64,000 bases of DNA from Qipengyuania citrea (GTDB lineage Bacteria > Pseudomonadota > Alphaproteobacteria > Sphingomonadales > Sphingomonadaceae), in the NCBI RefSeq assembly GCF_024171405.1, contig NZ_JALJZT010000003.1, positions 58,501 to 122,500 of the forward strand, given 5' to 3'. Numbering within the stretch: position 1 is the first letter of the stretch; each line of letters starts with the position of its first letter. Positions 30,547 through 38,755 of the stretch are shown in pieces. The notes under the pieces are model-generated. The model worked only from the letters and a program-made list of their open reading frames with translations. It did not search any database and had not been told where the DNA came from. The translations under genes and the position numbers were made by a program.

Positions 30547-31032
30547 ATGACCTATCGGATCCAGGGCCTCGAGCCCGGCCAGTTCGCCCGGTTTTTCGCC
30601 AGCGACGAAACGGCGCTCGCCCACTCGCTCACGCACAAGGTAATCGCGGGGGAGGAGGGGCGCTATCCGTGCCGGGTCAGCCTGCGCGATGCGGACCCGG
30701 GCGATGAACTGGTGCTCACCCACTATACCAACCACGCGGTTGATACTCCCTATCGCAACGCCTTCGCGATCTATGTGCGCAAGGACGCGCGCGAAGCGGC
30801 GGACTATATCGACGAAATGCCGCCTATCCTGCGCGGGCGGCCGATTGCGCTGCGCGGATACGATGCCGGCGGCTGCCTCCATACTGCCTCGCTCGCGCTG
30901 CAGGACGATGTCGACCGGGTCGTCCGCGCACTGCTGACCGATGACAGGGTCGCCTATGTCGATGCGCATAATGCGATGCATGGCTGTTTCGCGGCGCGGA
31001 TCGAGCGCTATGATGGGGCCGACCATGAGTGA
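30547..31032 (+). CDS. DUF1203 family protein
   Basis: The 161-residue protein fits DUF1203: YPCRVSLRDADPGDELVLTHYTNHAVDTPYRNAFAIYV and, later, LRGYDAGGCLHTASL. The function is unknown. An AAGGAG lies 6 bases before the ATG at 30547, while the in-frame TTG just upstream is less well spaced. The next gene (Ada) overlaps its end by eight bases. Confidence 0.85.
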   Translation: MTYRIQGLEPGQFARFFASDETALAHSLTHKVIAGEEGRYPCRVSLRDADPGDELVLTHYTNHAVDTPYRNAFAIYVRKDAREAADYIDEMPPILRGRPIALRGYDAGGCLHTASLALQDDVDRVVRALLTDDRVAYVDAHNAMHGCFAARIERYDGADHE

Positions 31033-32053
31033 TGCCATCTCCGACGATACCGCCTGGGCGGCGGTCAAGCGGCGCGATCGCAGTTTCGACGGGCGCTTCG
31101 TGACCGGCGTGCTGACGACGGGCATCTATTGCCGCCCGTCCTGCGCCGCGCGGCATCCCGATCGCGGCAATGTGCGCTTCTATGTCGATGGCGCGCAGGC
31201 GCGGAGTGCGGGCTTGCGCGCCTGCAAGAGGTGCCTGCCCGACGATGTCGGGCGCGACGAGGCGGCGGTGCTGGCGGCGATAGACGAGATCCGCCAGGCC
31301 GAAGATACGCCCTCGCTCGCCGCGCTGGCGCAGCTGACCGGCTATTCGCCCGCGCATTTCCAGCGGGTGTTCAAACGCGCGATCGGTCTTTCGCCCGCCG
31401 CCTATGCCCGCGCCTTGCGCGAGCAACGCGCGCGCGATGCGCTGTCGGGCGGCGACAGCGTGACCGGCGCGATCTACGAGGCGGGCTACGGCTCGGCCTC
31501 GCGCTTTTACGAGAATACGAAAGGACGGCTGGGCATGACGGCAAGTGCATGGGCGAATGGCGGGGCGGGGGCGACAATCCGCTGGGCGGTGGTGGACACC
31601 ACGATGGGAGCGATGCTGGTGGCGGCGACCGACAAGGGTGTGTGCCGCCTGTCCTTCGGCGAAGACGAGAGCGAATTGCGCCGCCGCTTCCCCAAGGCCG
31701 ATCTGGTCGAGGGCGGCGCGGCGTTCGGGAAACTGCTTGCCGACGTCGTCGCCAGCGTCGAGGCGCCGGGCGATTTCGCGCATATCCCGCTCGACGTGAA
31801 GGGCACCGCTTTCCAGGAAGCGTGCTGGGAAGCCTTGCGCGCGATCCCGCCGGGCGAAACGCGCACCTATGCCGAAATCGCCGCGGCCGCGGGCAATCCC
31901 AAGGCGGTGCGCGCCGCGGGCAGCGCCAATGCGCGCAACAATGTCGCGGTGCTGATCCCCTGCCACCGCGTCGTGCGCAAGGGCGGCGATCTGGGCGGCT
32001 ATGCCTATGGCCAGGACATCAAGCGCGAATTGCTCGAACGGGAGACGAAATGA
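31025..32053 (+). CDS. ada: Ada: bifunctional methyltransferase/AraC-type activator of alkylation response
   Basis: The 342-residue protein has an N-terminal zinc domain with four cysteines (YCRPSCAARHP, ACKRC), an AraC-type HTH (about residues 85-170) and a C-terminal methylguanine methyltransferase with the active-site PCHRVV. Ada removes methyl groups from DNA and, once methylated on the N-terminal cysteine, activates repair genes. All four zinc cysteines and the C-terminal cysteine are present. It overlaps DUF1203 by 8 bases and the next gene by 4. Confidence 0.93.
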   Translation: MSDAISDDTAWAAVKRRDRSFDGRFVTGVLTTGIYCRPSCAARHPDRGNVRFYVDGAQARSAGLRACKRCLPDDVGRDEAAVLAAIDEIRQAEDTPSLAALAQLTGYSPAHFQRVFKRAIGLSPAAYARALREQRARDALSGGDSVTGAIYEAGYGSASRFYENTKGRLGMTASAWANGGAGATIRWAVVDTTMGAMLVAATDKGVCRLSFGEDESELRRRFPKADLVEGGAAFGKLLADVVASVEAPGDFAHIPLDVKGTAFQEACWEALRAIPPGETRTYAEIAAAAGNPKAVRAAGSANARNNVAVLIPCHRVVRKGGDLGGYAYGQDIKRELLERETK

Positions 32054-32790
32054 TGGACGGGATCGACGCATTCACCGCGCTGCATGTACCGGGCGATCCG
32101 CTGGTGCTGTACAATATCTGGGACGCCGGCAGCGCCCGCGCGGTGGCTGGGGCGGGGGCGAAAGCCATCGCGACGGGCAGCTGGGGTGTGGCCGAGGCCA
32201 ACGGGTTCAGCGATGGGGAGACGCTCCCGCTCGAGATCGCGCTCGAAAACCTCACCCGCATCCTTTCGGTCACCGACCTGCCGGTGAGCATCGACATGGA
32301 GGCCGGCTATGGCGATACCCCCGTCGCAGTCGGAACATCGGTGGGCAAGGCGCACGATGCGGGCGCGAGCGGGATCAATATGGAGGACCGCATGCCCGGC
32401 GAAACCGGGCTGCTCCCCGTTGCGCAGGCGGCGGAGCGGGTTGCTGCCGCGGCCGCCACCGGCATTCACGTCAATGCGCGCACCGACGTCTATCTCCGAC
32501 GCGATCCCAAGGACTACACGCCCGCGCTGGTCGAAGACGTGCTGACGCGCGCCGCTGCTTTTGCCGAAGCGGGCGCGCGCAGCCTGTTCGTTCCCTTCCT
32601 CGGCGACCATGCGACGATCCGCGCGATCTGCGAGGCCTCGCCGCTGCCGGTCAACGTCTTGTGGGCGCCGGGCCGCGGTACGACTGCCGAACTGGCCGCG
32701 CTGGGCGTCGCGCGGATCAGCTATGGTCATGGCCCGTGGCGCGATGTGATGGCCGTATTGACCGAAGCGGCGAGAGACGCTTTTCGCTAG
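32050..32790 (+). CDS. Isocitrate lyase/PEP mutase superfamily protein
   Basis: The 246-residue TIM-barrel protein has NIWDAGSARAVAGAGAKAIATGSWGVAEANGFSDG, the metal-binding VSIDMEAGYGD and NMEDR, and a HVNARTDVYL segment. The KKCGH motif of true isocitrate lyases is absent. It belongs to the branch of PEP phosphonomutase-like enzymes (carboxyphosphoenolpyruvate-type, oxaloacetate- or 2-methylisocitrate-like lyases). The exact reaction cannot be set from sequence. The ATG at 32050 overlaps the ada stop (ATGA). Confidence 0.8.
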   Translation: MMDGIDAFTALHVPGDPLVLYNIWDAGSARAVAGAGAKAIATGSWGVAEANGFSDGETLPLEIALENLTRILSVTDLPVSIDMEAGYGDTPVAVGTSVGKAHDAGASGINMEDRMPGETGLLPVAQAAERVAAAAATGIHVNARTDVYLRRDPKDYTPALVEDVLTRAAAFAEAGARSLFVPFLGDHATIRAICEASPLPVNVLWAPGRGTTAELAALGVARISYGHGPWRDVMAVLTEAARDAFR

Positions 32791-32869
32791 AGCGCGGGAG
32801 AGGCTCACCTTTCGATGATTGTGGCCCTTAAGGGTCGACTAATTACATTGGTTAGATCATCCTTACCTG

Positions 32870-33415
32870 ATGAATGACTCACTATACGCGCCGCTTGCGA
32901 CGGTAATCGCCGCATCCATTGCTGCTTTGGTTGGTTTGCTGAGTCTTGTCGTCTCAAAAGAAGCGAAAGTATCGGAGTTTCGTCAGGCATGGATAGATAG
33001 CTTGCGAAGTGAGGTGGCGTTGCTGCTTGCAAACGCACTCCAATCACTACGAATCACAGTTCGTGGCGCTGATGGAAAGGAAGATAAGAAGGATAACGAT
33101 CTCGCCGTTCTTAGCGCCAACACTGCGCTATTCCGCATTCGATTGAGGTTAAACGAGAGGGAAACTCCCTCTCAAGAGTTACTATCAGTAATCGACGAAA
33201 TTGAAAAGTACTCCGATTCTGAAGAATTCTCTAGGGAAGAAATATTGAGACTAGAAAGGGAGCTAACAAATAAAACGAAGAAGGTTCTGAAGTGCGAGTG
33301 GGATAGGGTTAGGAAAGGCGAGGTATGGTATAGGTCGGTAAGACTCATACTTTCCTTATTATTGATTACGCTTTTCGTAATCGCAGGAATTTTATTCTAT
33401 TTGACGTTTTCATAG
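32870..33415 (+). CDS. Low-GC two-TM protein of unknown function
   Basis: The 181-residue protein has one TM near the N-terminus (about 9-28), a charged, mostly helical middle (KEAKVSEFRQAWIDSLRSEVALLLANALQSL ... EEFSREEILRLERELTNKTKKV) and a second TM at the end (about 158-179). It is therefore probably anchored at both ends with a cytosolic coil between. GC is visibly lower than that of all neighbours, and the codons are AT-rich (AAA, ATA, AGA). No family is recognised and there is no strong ribosome site. Confidence 0.62.
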   Translation: MNDSLYAPLATVIAASIAALVGLLSLVVSKEAKVSEFRQAWIDSLRSEVALLLANALQSLRITVRGADGKEDKKDNDLAVLSANTALFRIRLRLNERETPSQELLSVIDEIEKYSDSEEFSREEILRLERELTNKTKKVLKCEWDRVRKGEVWYRSVRLILSLLLITLFVIAGILFYLTFS

Positions 33416-33509
33416 AAAACTTTCTGAAATTCGATAGAAACAATCTGGTTCGGGTGAGTAGGTCTGTCGAATAAGAAAAGGGACGCGCCAACGGTTGCAC
33501 TCCTTGTTT

Positions 33510-33524
33510 TGCGAATGATTCGCA
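33510..33524. promoter_or_regulatory. Fur-box-like 7-1-7 inverted repeat
   Basis: TGCGAATGATTCGCA is a perfect inverted repeat of 7 bases around one central G, the geometry of a Fur box. It lies 13 bases before the ATG of the siderophore-interacting protein gene, where iron-loaded Fur would block transcription or initiation. Confidence 0.75.
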
Positions 33525-33537
33525 TTAACTGGAGGTC

Positions 33538-34296
33538 ATGAGCACCAGACCTTCCCCGCGGACGCTTACCGTCCTCTCGCGCCAGTCCCTTTCGCCCTCG
33601 ATGATCCGGGTATCACTCGGTGGTCCGGGCCTGGCGGGGTTTCCGCCCGATTTCGCAGGCGGCTACGTCAAGCTCATGCTGGCCCCGGCCACCGCGGGCG
33701 GCAAGCCGGTGGTCCGCACCTATACCATCCGCCACCAGGCCGAGGATGCGATCGCGATCGATTTCGCCCTGCACGGCGGCGAGGCTGCGGGCCCGGCGAC
33801 CCGCTGGGCGCTGTCGGCCACCCCCGGCGACACGATCGAGGTGGGCGGTCCGGGCCTGCCCAAGCCGCTGCCGCAAGGGCGCGATTTCTATCTCGTGGCG
33901 GGCGACATGACTGCGCTGCCGGCGATTGGGGTCAATCTCGAAGCATTGCCGGCCGATGCGCGCGGGTTCGCCGCGATCGAGATCCAGGACGAACGCGACC
34001 GGCAGGACATCGCTGCGCCCGAGGGTGTCGAGATCGCCTGGCTGGTCAATTCCGAGCCGGGGCAGCGGCCCGCGCTGCTGGTCGATGCATTGCGCAATGC
34101 CGCGCGGCCCGAAGGCGCGCTCGCCGCATGGGCAGCGTGCGAATTTTCCGCAATGAAGCGGCTGCGCGAATATCTGCGCGGCGAACTCGCGCTCGCGCCC
34201 GCCGATCTCTACCTTTCCAGCTATTGGAAACACGGCATGATCGAGGACGAGCATAAGCTCGCCAAACAGCAGGACGCCGCCGCGCAGCCCGCCTGA
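33538..34296 (+). CDS. Siderophore-interacting protein (ferric-siderophore reductase type)
   Basis: The 252-residue protein is a SIP-family FAD enzyme: RTYTIRH (FAD site), GDTIEVGGPG, YLVAGDMTALPAIG (NAD-binding start) and the C-terminal SSYWKHGMIEDEHK. Such enzymes reduce iron held by siderophores in the cytosol. GGAGG lies four bases before the ATG. The Fur-like box upstream supports an iron-starvation role. There is no transporter next to it; the nearest siderophore receptor is 20 kb away. Confidence 0.88.
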   Translation: MSTRPSPRTLTVLSRQSLSPSMIRVSLGGPGLAGFPPDFAGGYVKLMLAPATAGGKPVVRTYTIRHQAEDAIAIDFALHGGEAAGPATRWALSATPGDTIEVGGPGLPKPLPQGRDFYLVAGDMTALPAIGVNLEALPADARGFAAIEIQDERDRQDIAAPEGVEIAWLVNSEPGQRPALLVDALRNAARPEGALAAWAACEFSAMKRLREYLRGELALAPADLYLSSYWKHGMIEDEHKLAKQQDAAAQPA

Positions 34297-34303
34297 ATCA
34301 AAC

Positions 34304-34328
34304 CGGGGCGGACCCAAGGCCCGCCCCG
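34304..34328. terminator. Stem-loop between convergent genes
   Basis: An 8-base perfect stem (CGGGGCGG/CCGCCCCG) with a 9-base loop lies in the 55 bases between the SIP and OmpA genes. It lacks a long T-run, so it is a moderate terminator candidate. Confidence 0.5.
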
Positions 34329-34351
34329 CATGATCCGAATTCGCAGCCCGA

Positions 34352-35266
34352 TCAGAGGCCCGAGTTCATCCCGTCGACACTCTTGCTGACGAGGATGTTG
34401 ACCGCCACGCGGCGGTTCTGCGCCTTGCCCTGTTCGGTGGTGTTGTCCGCCGCCGGGTCGGCCTCGGCCATGCCGGTCGGGGTCAGCATCCGGTAAGGTG
34501 CCCAGTCGCATTCCTGCTGGAGGAAGTTGACCACGCGCGAGGCGCGCTTCTCGCTCAGCTCCTGGTTGTATTCATAGTCGCCGGTCGAATCGGTGTAGCC
34601 GACCACCAGCAGCAGCGCGTTGTCGGTACTCTTGGCCTGCGCCGCGGCCTGGCACAGCTCGTAACGCGCCTGCTGCGACAGATTGTACTTGGCCGTGTCG
34701 AAATAGACGTTGGTCGTGCCCTTGATATTGTACTGGTCGATATTCGCGACGCGGCCGCGCAGCGCCTCGGTCGCGGCTTCATTGGCGGTAAAGCGCTGGT
34801 CGGTGCCGCTGTGAATCATCCGCGCGGTTTCGAGATGCTTGCTCTTGAGCGCGATCTTGGTGGCGATCAGCCCGCGATCGGCCCATTCGACCGTCTCGAC
34901 ATCGACCGGCAGGCCATTGAGCAGGTCGGCAGGCGAAAGCTGGTCCTTGTCGAGACCGAGGAAGCCGCCGCTGCTGCGGATTTCGGTCGCCGGGCTGATA
35001 GCTACGACTGTGCGCATGCCATCGGCGCTGGTGACCTGGATCTTGTTATCCTGGCGCGCCGAGATCACGCCTTCGAATTCGGGGCCTTCGGGCATGCCGG
35101 TCAGGTCGCTGGGCGTGGTGCCCACGACAGTCATCGGTTCGCCTTCGCTTCGTACACTGCCCTGCGGATCGAGTTCCTGCGCCTGCGCACCGGCGGCGAG
35201 GGGGAGGGCGAGCGCGGCGAGCGCTGCGACTGTCTTCGAACTCTTGGATAAGGCAATCATATTCAT
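34352..35266 (-). CDS. OmpA-family outer-membrane protein
   Basis: The 304-residue protein has a signal peptide (to about residue 30, ALPLAAGAQAQ) and a DUF5666-like beta domain (about 55-150). A C-terminal OmpA peptidoglycan-binding domain (about 185-300) carries VYFDTAKYNLSQQA and GYTDSTGDYEYNQELSEKRASRVVNFL. It probably ties the outer membrane to the cell wall. No N-terminal barrel is present. The 3' end is convergent with the SIP gene. Confidence 0.82.
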   Translation of the reverse strand: MNMIALSKSSKTVAALAALALPLAAGAQAQELDPQGSVRSEGEPMTVVGTTPSDLTGMPEGPEFEGVISARQDNKIQVTSADGMRTVVAISPATEIRSSGGFLGLDKDQLSPADLLNGLPVDVETVEWADRGLIATKIALKSKHLETARMIHSGTDQRFTANEAATEALRGRVANIDQYNIKGTTNVYFDTAKYNLSQQARYELCQAAAQAKSTDNALLLVVGYTDSTGDYEYNQELSEKRASRVVNFLQQECDWAPYRMLTPTGMAEADPAADNTTEQGKAQNRRVAVNILVSKSVDGMNSGL

Positions 35267-35498
35267 ACTCCTTCAATTCGAACCGACACGGGCCGTCGAG
35301 CGGATGTGGAATGCCGCTTTCTCCCCAATTGCGCCTGTGCGGTCAATCAGCCCCCTTCATTCGGTAACGGCTTGGTCGAGCGGCGCGGGGCCGCAGGCGG
35401 GGGCTGGTGTTGCCCGCAGCCTGTCTCGCAAATGAACCGCCGGGGGCAAGTCGGGCGCCATACGGATGGGCAGGGCGCGAACTGCGATGAACCGACGC

Positions 35499-37061
35499 TT
35501 ACGGCGTCCGGGCCCAGCCGGCCTGCGCGGGCTCGAGCGTGTCGAGGAAGGCCTCGGCGCTGTCGAGACAGTCGCGCTGGCGCTCCTCGCCCATCCGGTC
35601 CCAGGTGGCGTAGATGCGCCCGATCCGGTGGTTCTGCTCCAGCCGCTCGCGGTGCCGGTCCATGAAATGCCAGTACAGCGGATTGAACGGGCAGGCGCCT
35701 TCGCCGGTCTTCTTGCTCGGCGAATAAGCGCAGCCCGCGCAGTAATTGCTCATCTTGTTGATGTAATTGCCGCTTGCCGCATAGGGCTTGGAGGCCAGCT
35801 TTCCGCCATCGGCATAGAGGATCATCGCCGCCACATTGGGCAGCTCGACCCATTCATAGGCATCGGCATAGACCACGAGGTACCAGTCCTGCACCTCGCG
35901 CGGGTTGACCCCGGCGAGAAGCGCGAAATTGCCGAGCACCATCAGCCGCTGGATATGGTGCGCATGCGCATTGTCGCGGGTCGAGCGGATGCAGTCGGCG
36001 AGGCAGGCCATGTCGGTTTCGCCGGTCCAGTAAAACTCGGGCAGGCCGCGCTGCGCGTCGAGCGCATTGGCTTCCTGCAAGTGCGGCATCTGGTGCCAGT
36101 AGAAGCCGCGGACATATTCGCGCCAGCCGATGATCTGGCGGATGAAGCCCTCGACGCTGTTGAGCGGCGCGCGCCCCTCGCGATAGGCTTCCTCCGCGCG
36201 GCGGCACAGCTCGAGCGGGTCGAGCAGGCCGAGATTGATGCTGGTCGAAAGCATCGAATGGAACAGATCGTCCTCGCCCGCGACCATCGCGTCCTGATAG
36301 GGGCCGAAGCATTCTATCCGCTCGGCGAAGAAGGCATCGGCGGCCTCTTCGGCCTCGTCGCGCGTCACCGGCCAGCCGAATGTGTCGAGCGAGCCGAAAT
36401 GGTCGCCGAACCGCGCCTCGACCAGCTCGATGACCTCCTGCGTCACGGCATCGGGTGCGAACTTTGGTCGTTCGGGGGCGGCAAGCCCGTCCTTGGGCGG
36501 CTTGCGGTTCTCGCTATCGTAATTCCACGCGCCGCCTTCGGGCTTGCCGTCCTCGGCCATGAGCAGCCCGGTCTTGCGGCGCATCTCGCGGTAGAAGAAC
36601 TCCATCCGCAACTCCTTGCGGTCCTGCGCCCATTCGTCGAACTCGGCCTGACTGCAGATAAAGCGGTCGTCGCGCAGGATTTCTATTTCGCAGGCGAACT
36701 TGTCCGCCCATTGCTCAATGTCCTGCCTGACGCGCCATTCGCCCGCCTCGACAACGCTGACGAGACGAGGCTCGTGCCGTTCGATCGCGCGCGCGACCTC
36801 GCCGGTGAAGCTGCCCGCATTCTCCGGATCGCCAAGTTCGGTGTAGTCGATGCTCCATCCCGCACCGCGCAATTCCGCGGCGAAATGGCGCATTGCGGAA
36901 AAGATCAGCGCGATCTTCTGCTTGTGGTGGCGGACATAAGTCGCCTCGTCCCACACCTCCATCATCAGGATGACGGTATCGTCCTTGGTGCGCCCGCGCA
37001 GGCTGGCAAGGTCGCGGGTCAGCTGGTCGCCAAGGATGGGCACGAGGACGGGGCCGGGCAT
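35499..37061 (-). CDS. FeS-type bacterial cryptochrome/photolyase (PhrB-like)
   Basis: The 520-residue protein opens with the 'deoxyribodipyrimidine photolyase-related' domain (PVLVPILGDQLTRDLASLRG). The C-terminal half has WREYVRGFYWHQMP and HAHHIQRLMVLGNFALL. Cysteines in YCAGCAYSPSKKTGEGACPFN and a separate cysteine near CLADC supply candidates for the 4Fe-4S cluster of this class. Known members repair (6-4) photoproducts or act as blue-light sensors. The ATG at 37061 gives MPGPVLVP; the frame extends upstream to 37127 without support. Confidence 0.85.
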   Translation of the reverse strand: MPGPVLVPILGDQLTRDLASLRGRTKDDTVILMMEVWDEATYVRHHKQKIALIFSAMRHFAAELRGAGWSIDYTELGDPENAGSFTGEVARAIERHEPRLVSVVEAGEWRVRQDIEQWADKFACEIEILRDDRFICSQAEFDEWAQDRKELRMEFFYREMRRKTGLLMAEDGKPEGGAWNYDSENRKPPKDGLAAPERPKFAPDAVTQEVIELVEARFGDHFGSLDTFGWPVTRDEAEEAADAFFAERIECFGPYQDAMVAGEDDLFHSMLSTSINLGLLDPLELCRRAEEAYREGRAPLNSVEGFIRQIIGWREYVRGFYWHQMPHLQEANALDAQRGLPEFYWTGETDMACLADCIRSTRDNAHAHHIQRLMVLGNFALLAGVNPREVQDWYLVVYADAYEWVELPNVAAMILYADGGKLASKPYAASGNYINKMSNYCAGCAYSPSKKTGEGACPFNPLYWHFMDRHRERLEQNHRIGRIYATWDRMGEERQRDCLDSAEAFLDTLEPAQAGWARTP

Positions 37062-37095
37062 GGTTGTTCCAATGCCCGGCTCCCGCGAAGGTGCC

Positions 37096-37692
37096 TTACA
37101 GCTTGGCGATTTCCTGCTTCGCCGCATCCATGCCCTGTTCGATCACCTCGGGACCGAAGCCCGCCTTCTCGACGCGGACGAAATGCAGATCGTCCACCCC
37201 GATAAAGCCGAAGAAGGTGGTCAGCAGGCTTTCCTGGTTCTCGGCCAGCTGGTCGGTCGAATATTCGCCGCCGCGCGCGGAGGCGACCACGACCTTGCGG
37301 CCGCCCGCCAGGCCTTCGGGTCCGTTTGCGCCATATTTGAACGTCACGCCGGGCACGCCGAGCCGGTCGAGCCATGCCTTGAGCTGGCTGGGGATGGTGA
37401 AATTGTACATCGGCGCGCCGACGATCACCACGTCGCTGGCGAGGAATTCGTCGAGCACCGCGCGCTGTTCGGGATAGGCCGCGGCAACCGCTTCCTCATG
37501 CGTTTCGGGCGGGGTGCGGATCGCGCTGGTGGTAATCGGGTCGATATGCGGCAACGGTTCGGCCACGAGATCGCGCGTGACGACCTTGGCCTCGGGATGC
37601 TTGGCAGTGAAATGGGCGAGCAGTTCGTCGGTCAGCTTGCGGCTGATCGACTGGTCGCCGGTGGTCGAGCTGTCGATACGAAGGATTTGCAT
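37096..37692 (-). CDS. azoR: FMN-dependent NADH-azoreductase
   Basis: The 198-residue flavodoxin-fold enzyme has MQILRIDSSTTGDQSISRKLTDELL and PMYNFTIPSQLKAWLDRLGVPGVTFKYG. AzoR reduces quinones and azo compounds with NADH; quinone detoxification is the likely role in the cell. It is divergent from an HxlR-family regulator across 41 bases, which is likely its regulator. Confidence 0.92.
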   Translation of the reverse strand: MQILRIDSSTTGDQSISRKLTDELLAHFTAKHPEAKVVTRDLVAEPLPHIDPITTSAIRTPPETHEEAVAAAYPEQRAVLDEFLASDVVIVGAPMYNFTIPSQLKAWLDRLGVPGVTFKYGANGPEGLAGGRKVVVASARGGEYSTDQLAENQESLLTTFFGFIGVDDLHFVRVEKAGFGPEVIEQGMDAAKQEIAKL

Positions 37693-37707
37693 AGGGGGAA
37701 CTCCATA

Positions 37708-37722
37708 GTTACTGTTGATAAC
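37708..37722. promoter_or_regulatory. Candidate HxlR operator between azoR and the regulator
   Basis: GTTACTGTTGATAAC (ends GTTA/TAAC, 7-base spacer) sits in the middle of the 41-base gap between divergent azoR and hxlR-type genes. Location and symmetry suggest a shared operator; the arms are short. Confidence 0.4.
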
Positions 37723-37733
37723 CTGGAGGCCAT

Positions 37734-38159
37734 ATGGAAACTGTACCCCACCCCGCGCAAGAAGGCACTTCGTTGTCCGATAGGGACACGGGTGTTCCCC
37801 TTGAGGTTCATAATGCGCCGCAATGCACCGCGGTGAACGACATCCTCGCGCGTGTCGGCGACAAATGGTCGGTCCGCGTCGTGATGGGGCTGGCCGACGG
37901 GTCGCGGCGGTTCAACGAATTGCGGCGCGATATCCCGGGTATTTCGCAGCGCATGCTGACGCGCACGCTGCGCGGGCTGGAGCGCGACGGGCTGGTCAGC
38001 CGCGCGGTCACCCCCAGCGTGCCGCCGCGGGTCGACTATGCGCTCACCGCGCTGGGCCGCTCGCTGTGCGATCCGGTGGCGCAGCTGGGCAATTGGGCGA
38101 TTGCCAATATCGGCAAGGTCGAGGCCGCGCGTGCGGTCTATGACGGCGGACAGGACTAG
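37734..38159 (+). CDS. HxlR-family transcriptional regulator
   Basis: The 141-residue winged-helix protein has ILARVGDKWSVRVVMGLADGSRRFNELRRDIPGISQRMLTRTLRGLERDGLVSR, the core of HxlR proteins. A cysteine (PQCTAVNDILA) precedes the domain, as in redox- or electrophile-sensing members such as HypR/YodB, so it may sense quinones or oxidants. It overlaps the convergent pncC gene by four bases. Confidence 0.9.
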   Translation: METVPHPAQEGTSLSDRDTGVPLEVHNAPQCTAVNDILARVGDKWSVRVVMGLADGSRRFNELRRDIPGISQRMLTRTLRGLERDGLVSRAVTPSVPPRVDYALTALGRSLCDPVAQLGNWAIANIGKVEAARAVYDGGQD

Positions 38160-38671
38160 GCCGGAAGGTCGAGCTTTTCGCGCAGCATGTCGAGCGCGGC
38201 GCGCAGCGCGGCGATTCGCACGCCGTCGCGGCCGATCGGCCCGAAATGCTCTTCGCGATGGCTCAGCGATCCGTCGGCGCCGGCGAGCGCAAGATGGACG
38301 AGGCCTTCCTCGTCATCCTCACCCGCGGGCCCGGCGAAACCCGTGATCGAGATCGCCAGCTGCGCCTGCGACCGGTCGAGCGCGCCCGCGGCCATCGCCT
38401 CGGCGACCGCGCGGCTTACCGCCCCGCAATTCGCCACCAAATCGTCGGCCAGGCCGAGCAGGTCGCATTTCGCCTGGTCCGAATAGGCCACGAAGCCGCG
38501 ATCGAAGACACGGCTGTAGCCCGGGACATCGGTGAACAGCGCGGCGAGCAATCCGCCGGTGCAGCTTTCCGCGGTCGCCAGCTGCCACTCCGCATCCCTC
38601 GCCGCGCCGAGAATGCGCTCCGCGAGATCGCAGACATCGTCGGGAAGGGCTGCTTCGAGTTCTTCGGCCAT
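38156..38671 (-). CDS. pncC: CinA-type nicotinamide-nucleotide amidase (PncC)
   Basis: The 171-residue protein is the stand-alone C-terminal CinA domain: LATAESCTGGLLAALFTDVPG, VFDRGFVAYSDQAKCDLLG and AISITGFAGP. It converts NMN to nicotinate mononucleotide in pyridine-nucleotide recycling. The large CinA N-terminal domain is absent, as in E. coli PncC. Confidence 0.9.
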   Translation of the reverse strand: MAEELEAALPDDVCDLAERILGAARDAEWQLATAESCTGGLLAALFTDVPGYSRVFDRGFVAYSDQAKCDLLGLADDLVANCGAVSRAVAEAMAAGALDRSQAQLAISITGFAGPAGEDDEEGLVHLALAGADGSLSHREEHFGPIGRDGVRIAALRAALDMLREKLDLPA

Positions 38672-38755
38672 ACTGTCTCGGTGAACGTCCCGGAGAAACC
38701 CGGGGTTCCCGCTGCACGGACCGCATGACCCGCGATGCCCGCGCGGTCCGGCGAC

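Noticed and set aside
35466..37205. 579-codon plus-strand frame opposite the photolyase
   Set aside because: Shadow of the photolyase gene, whose conserved motifs are on the other strand.
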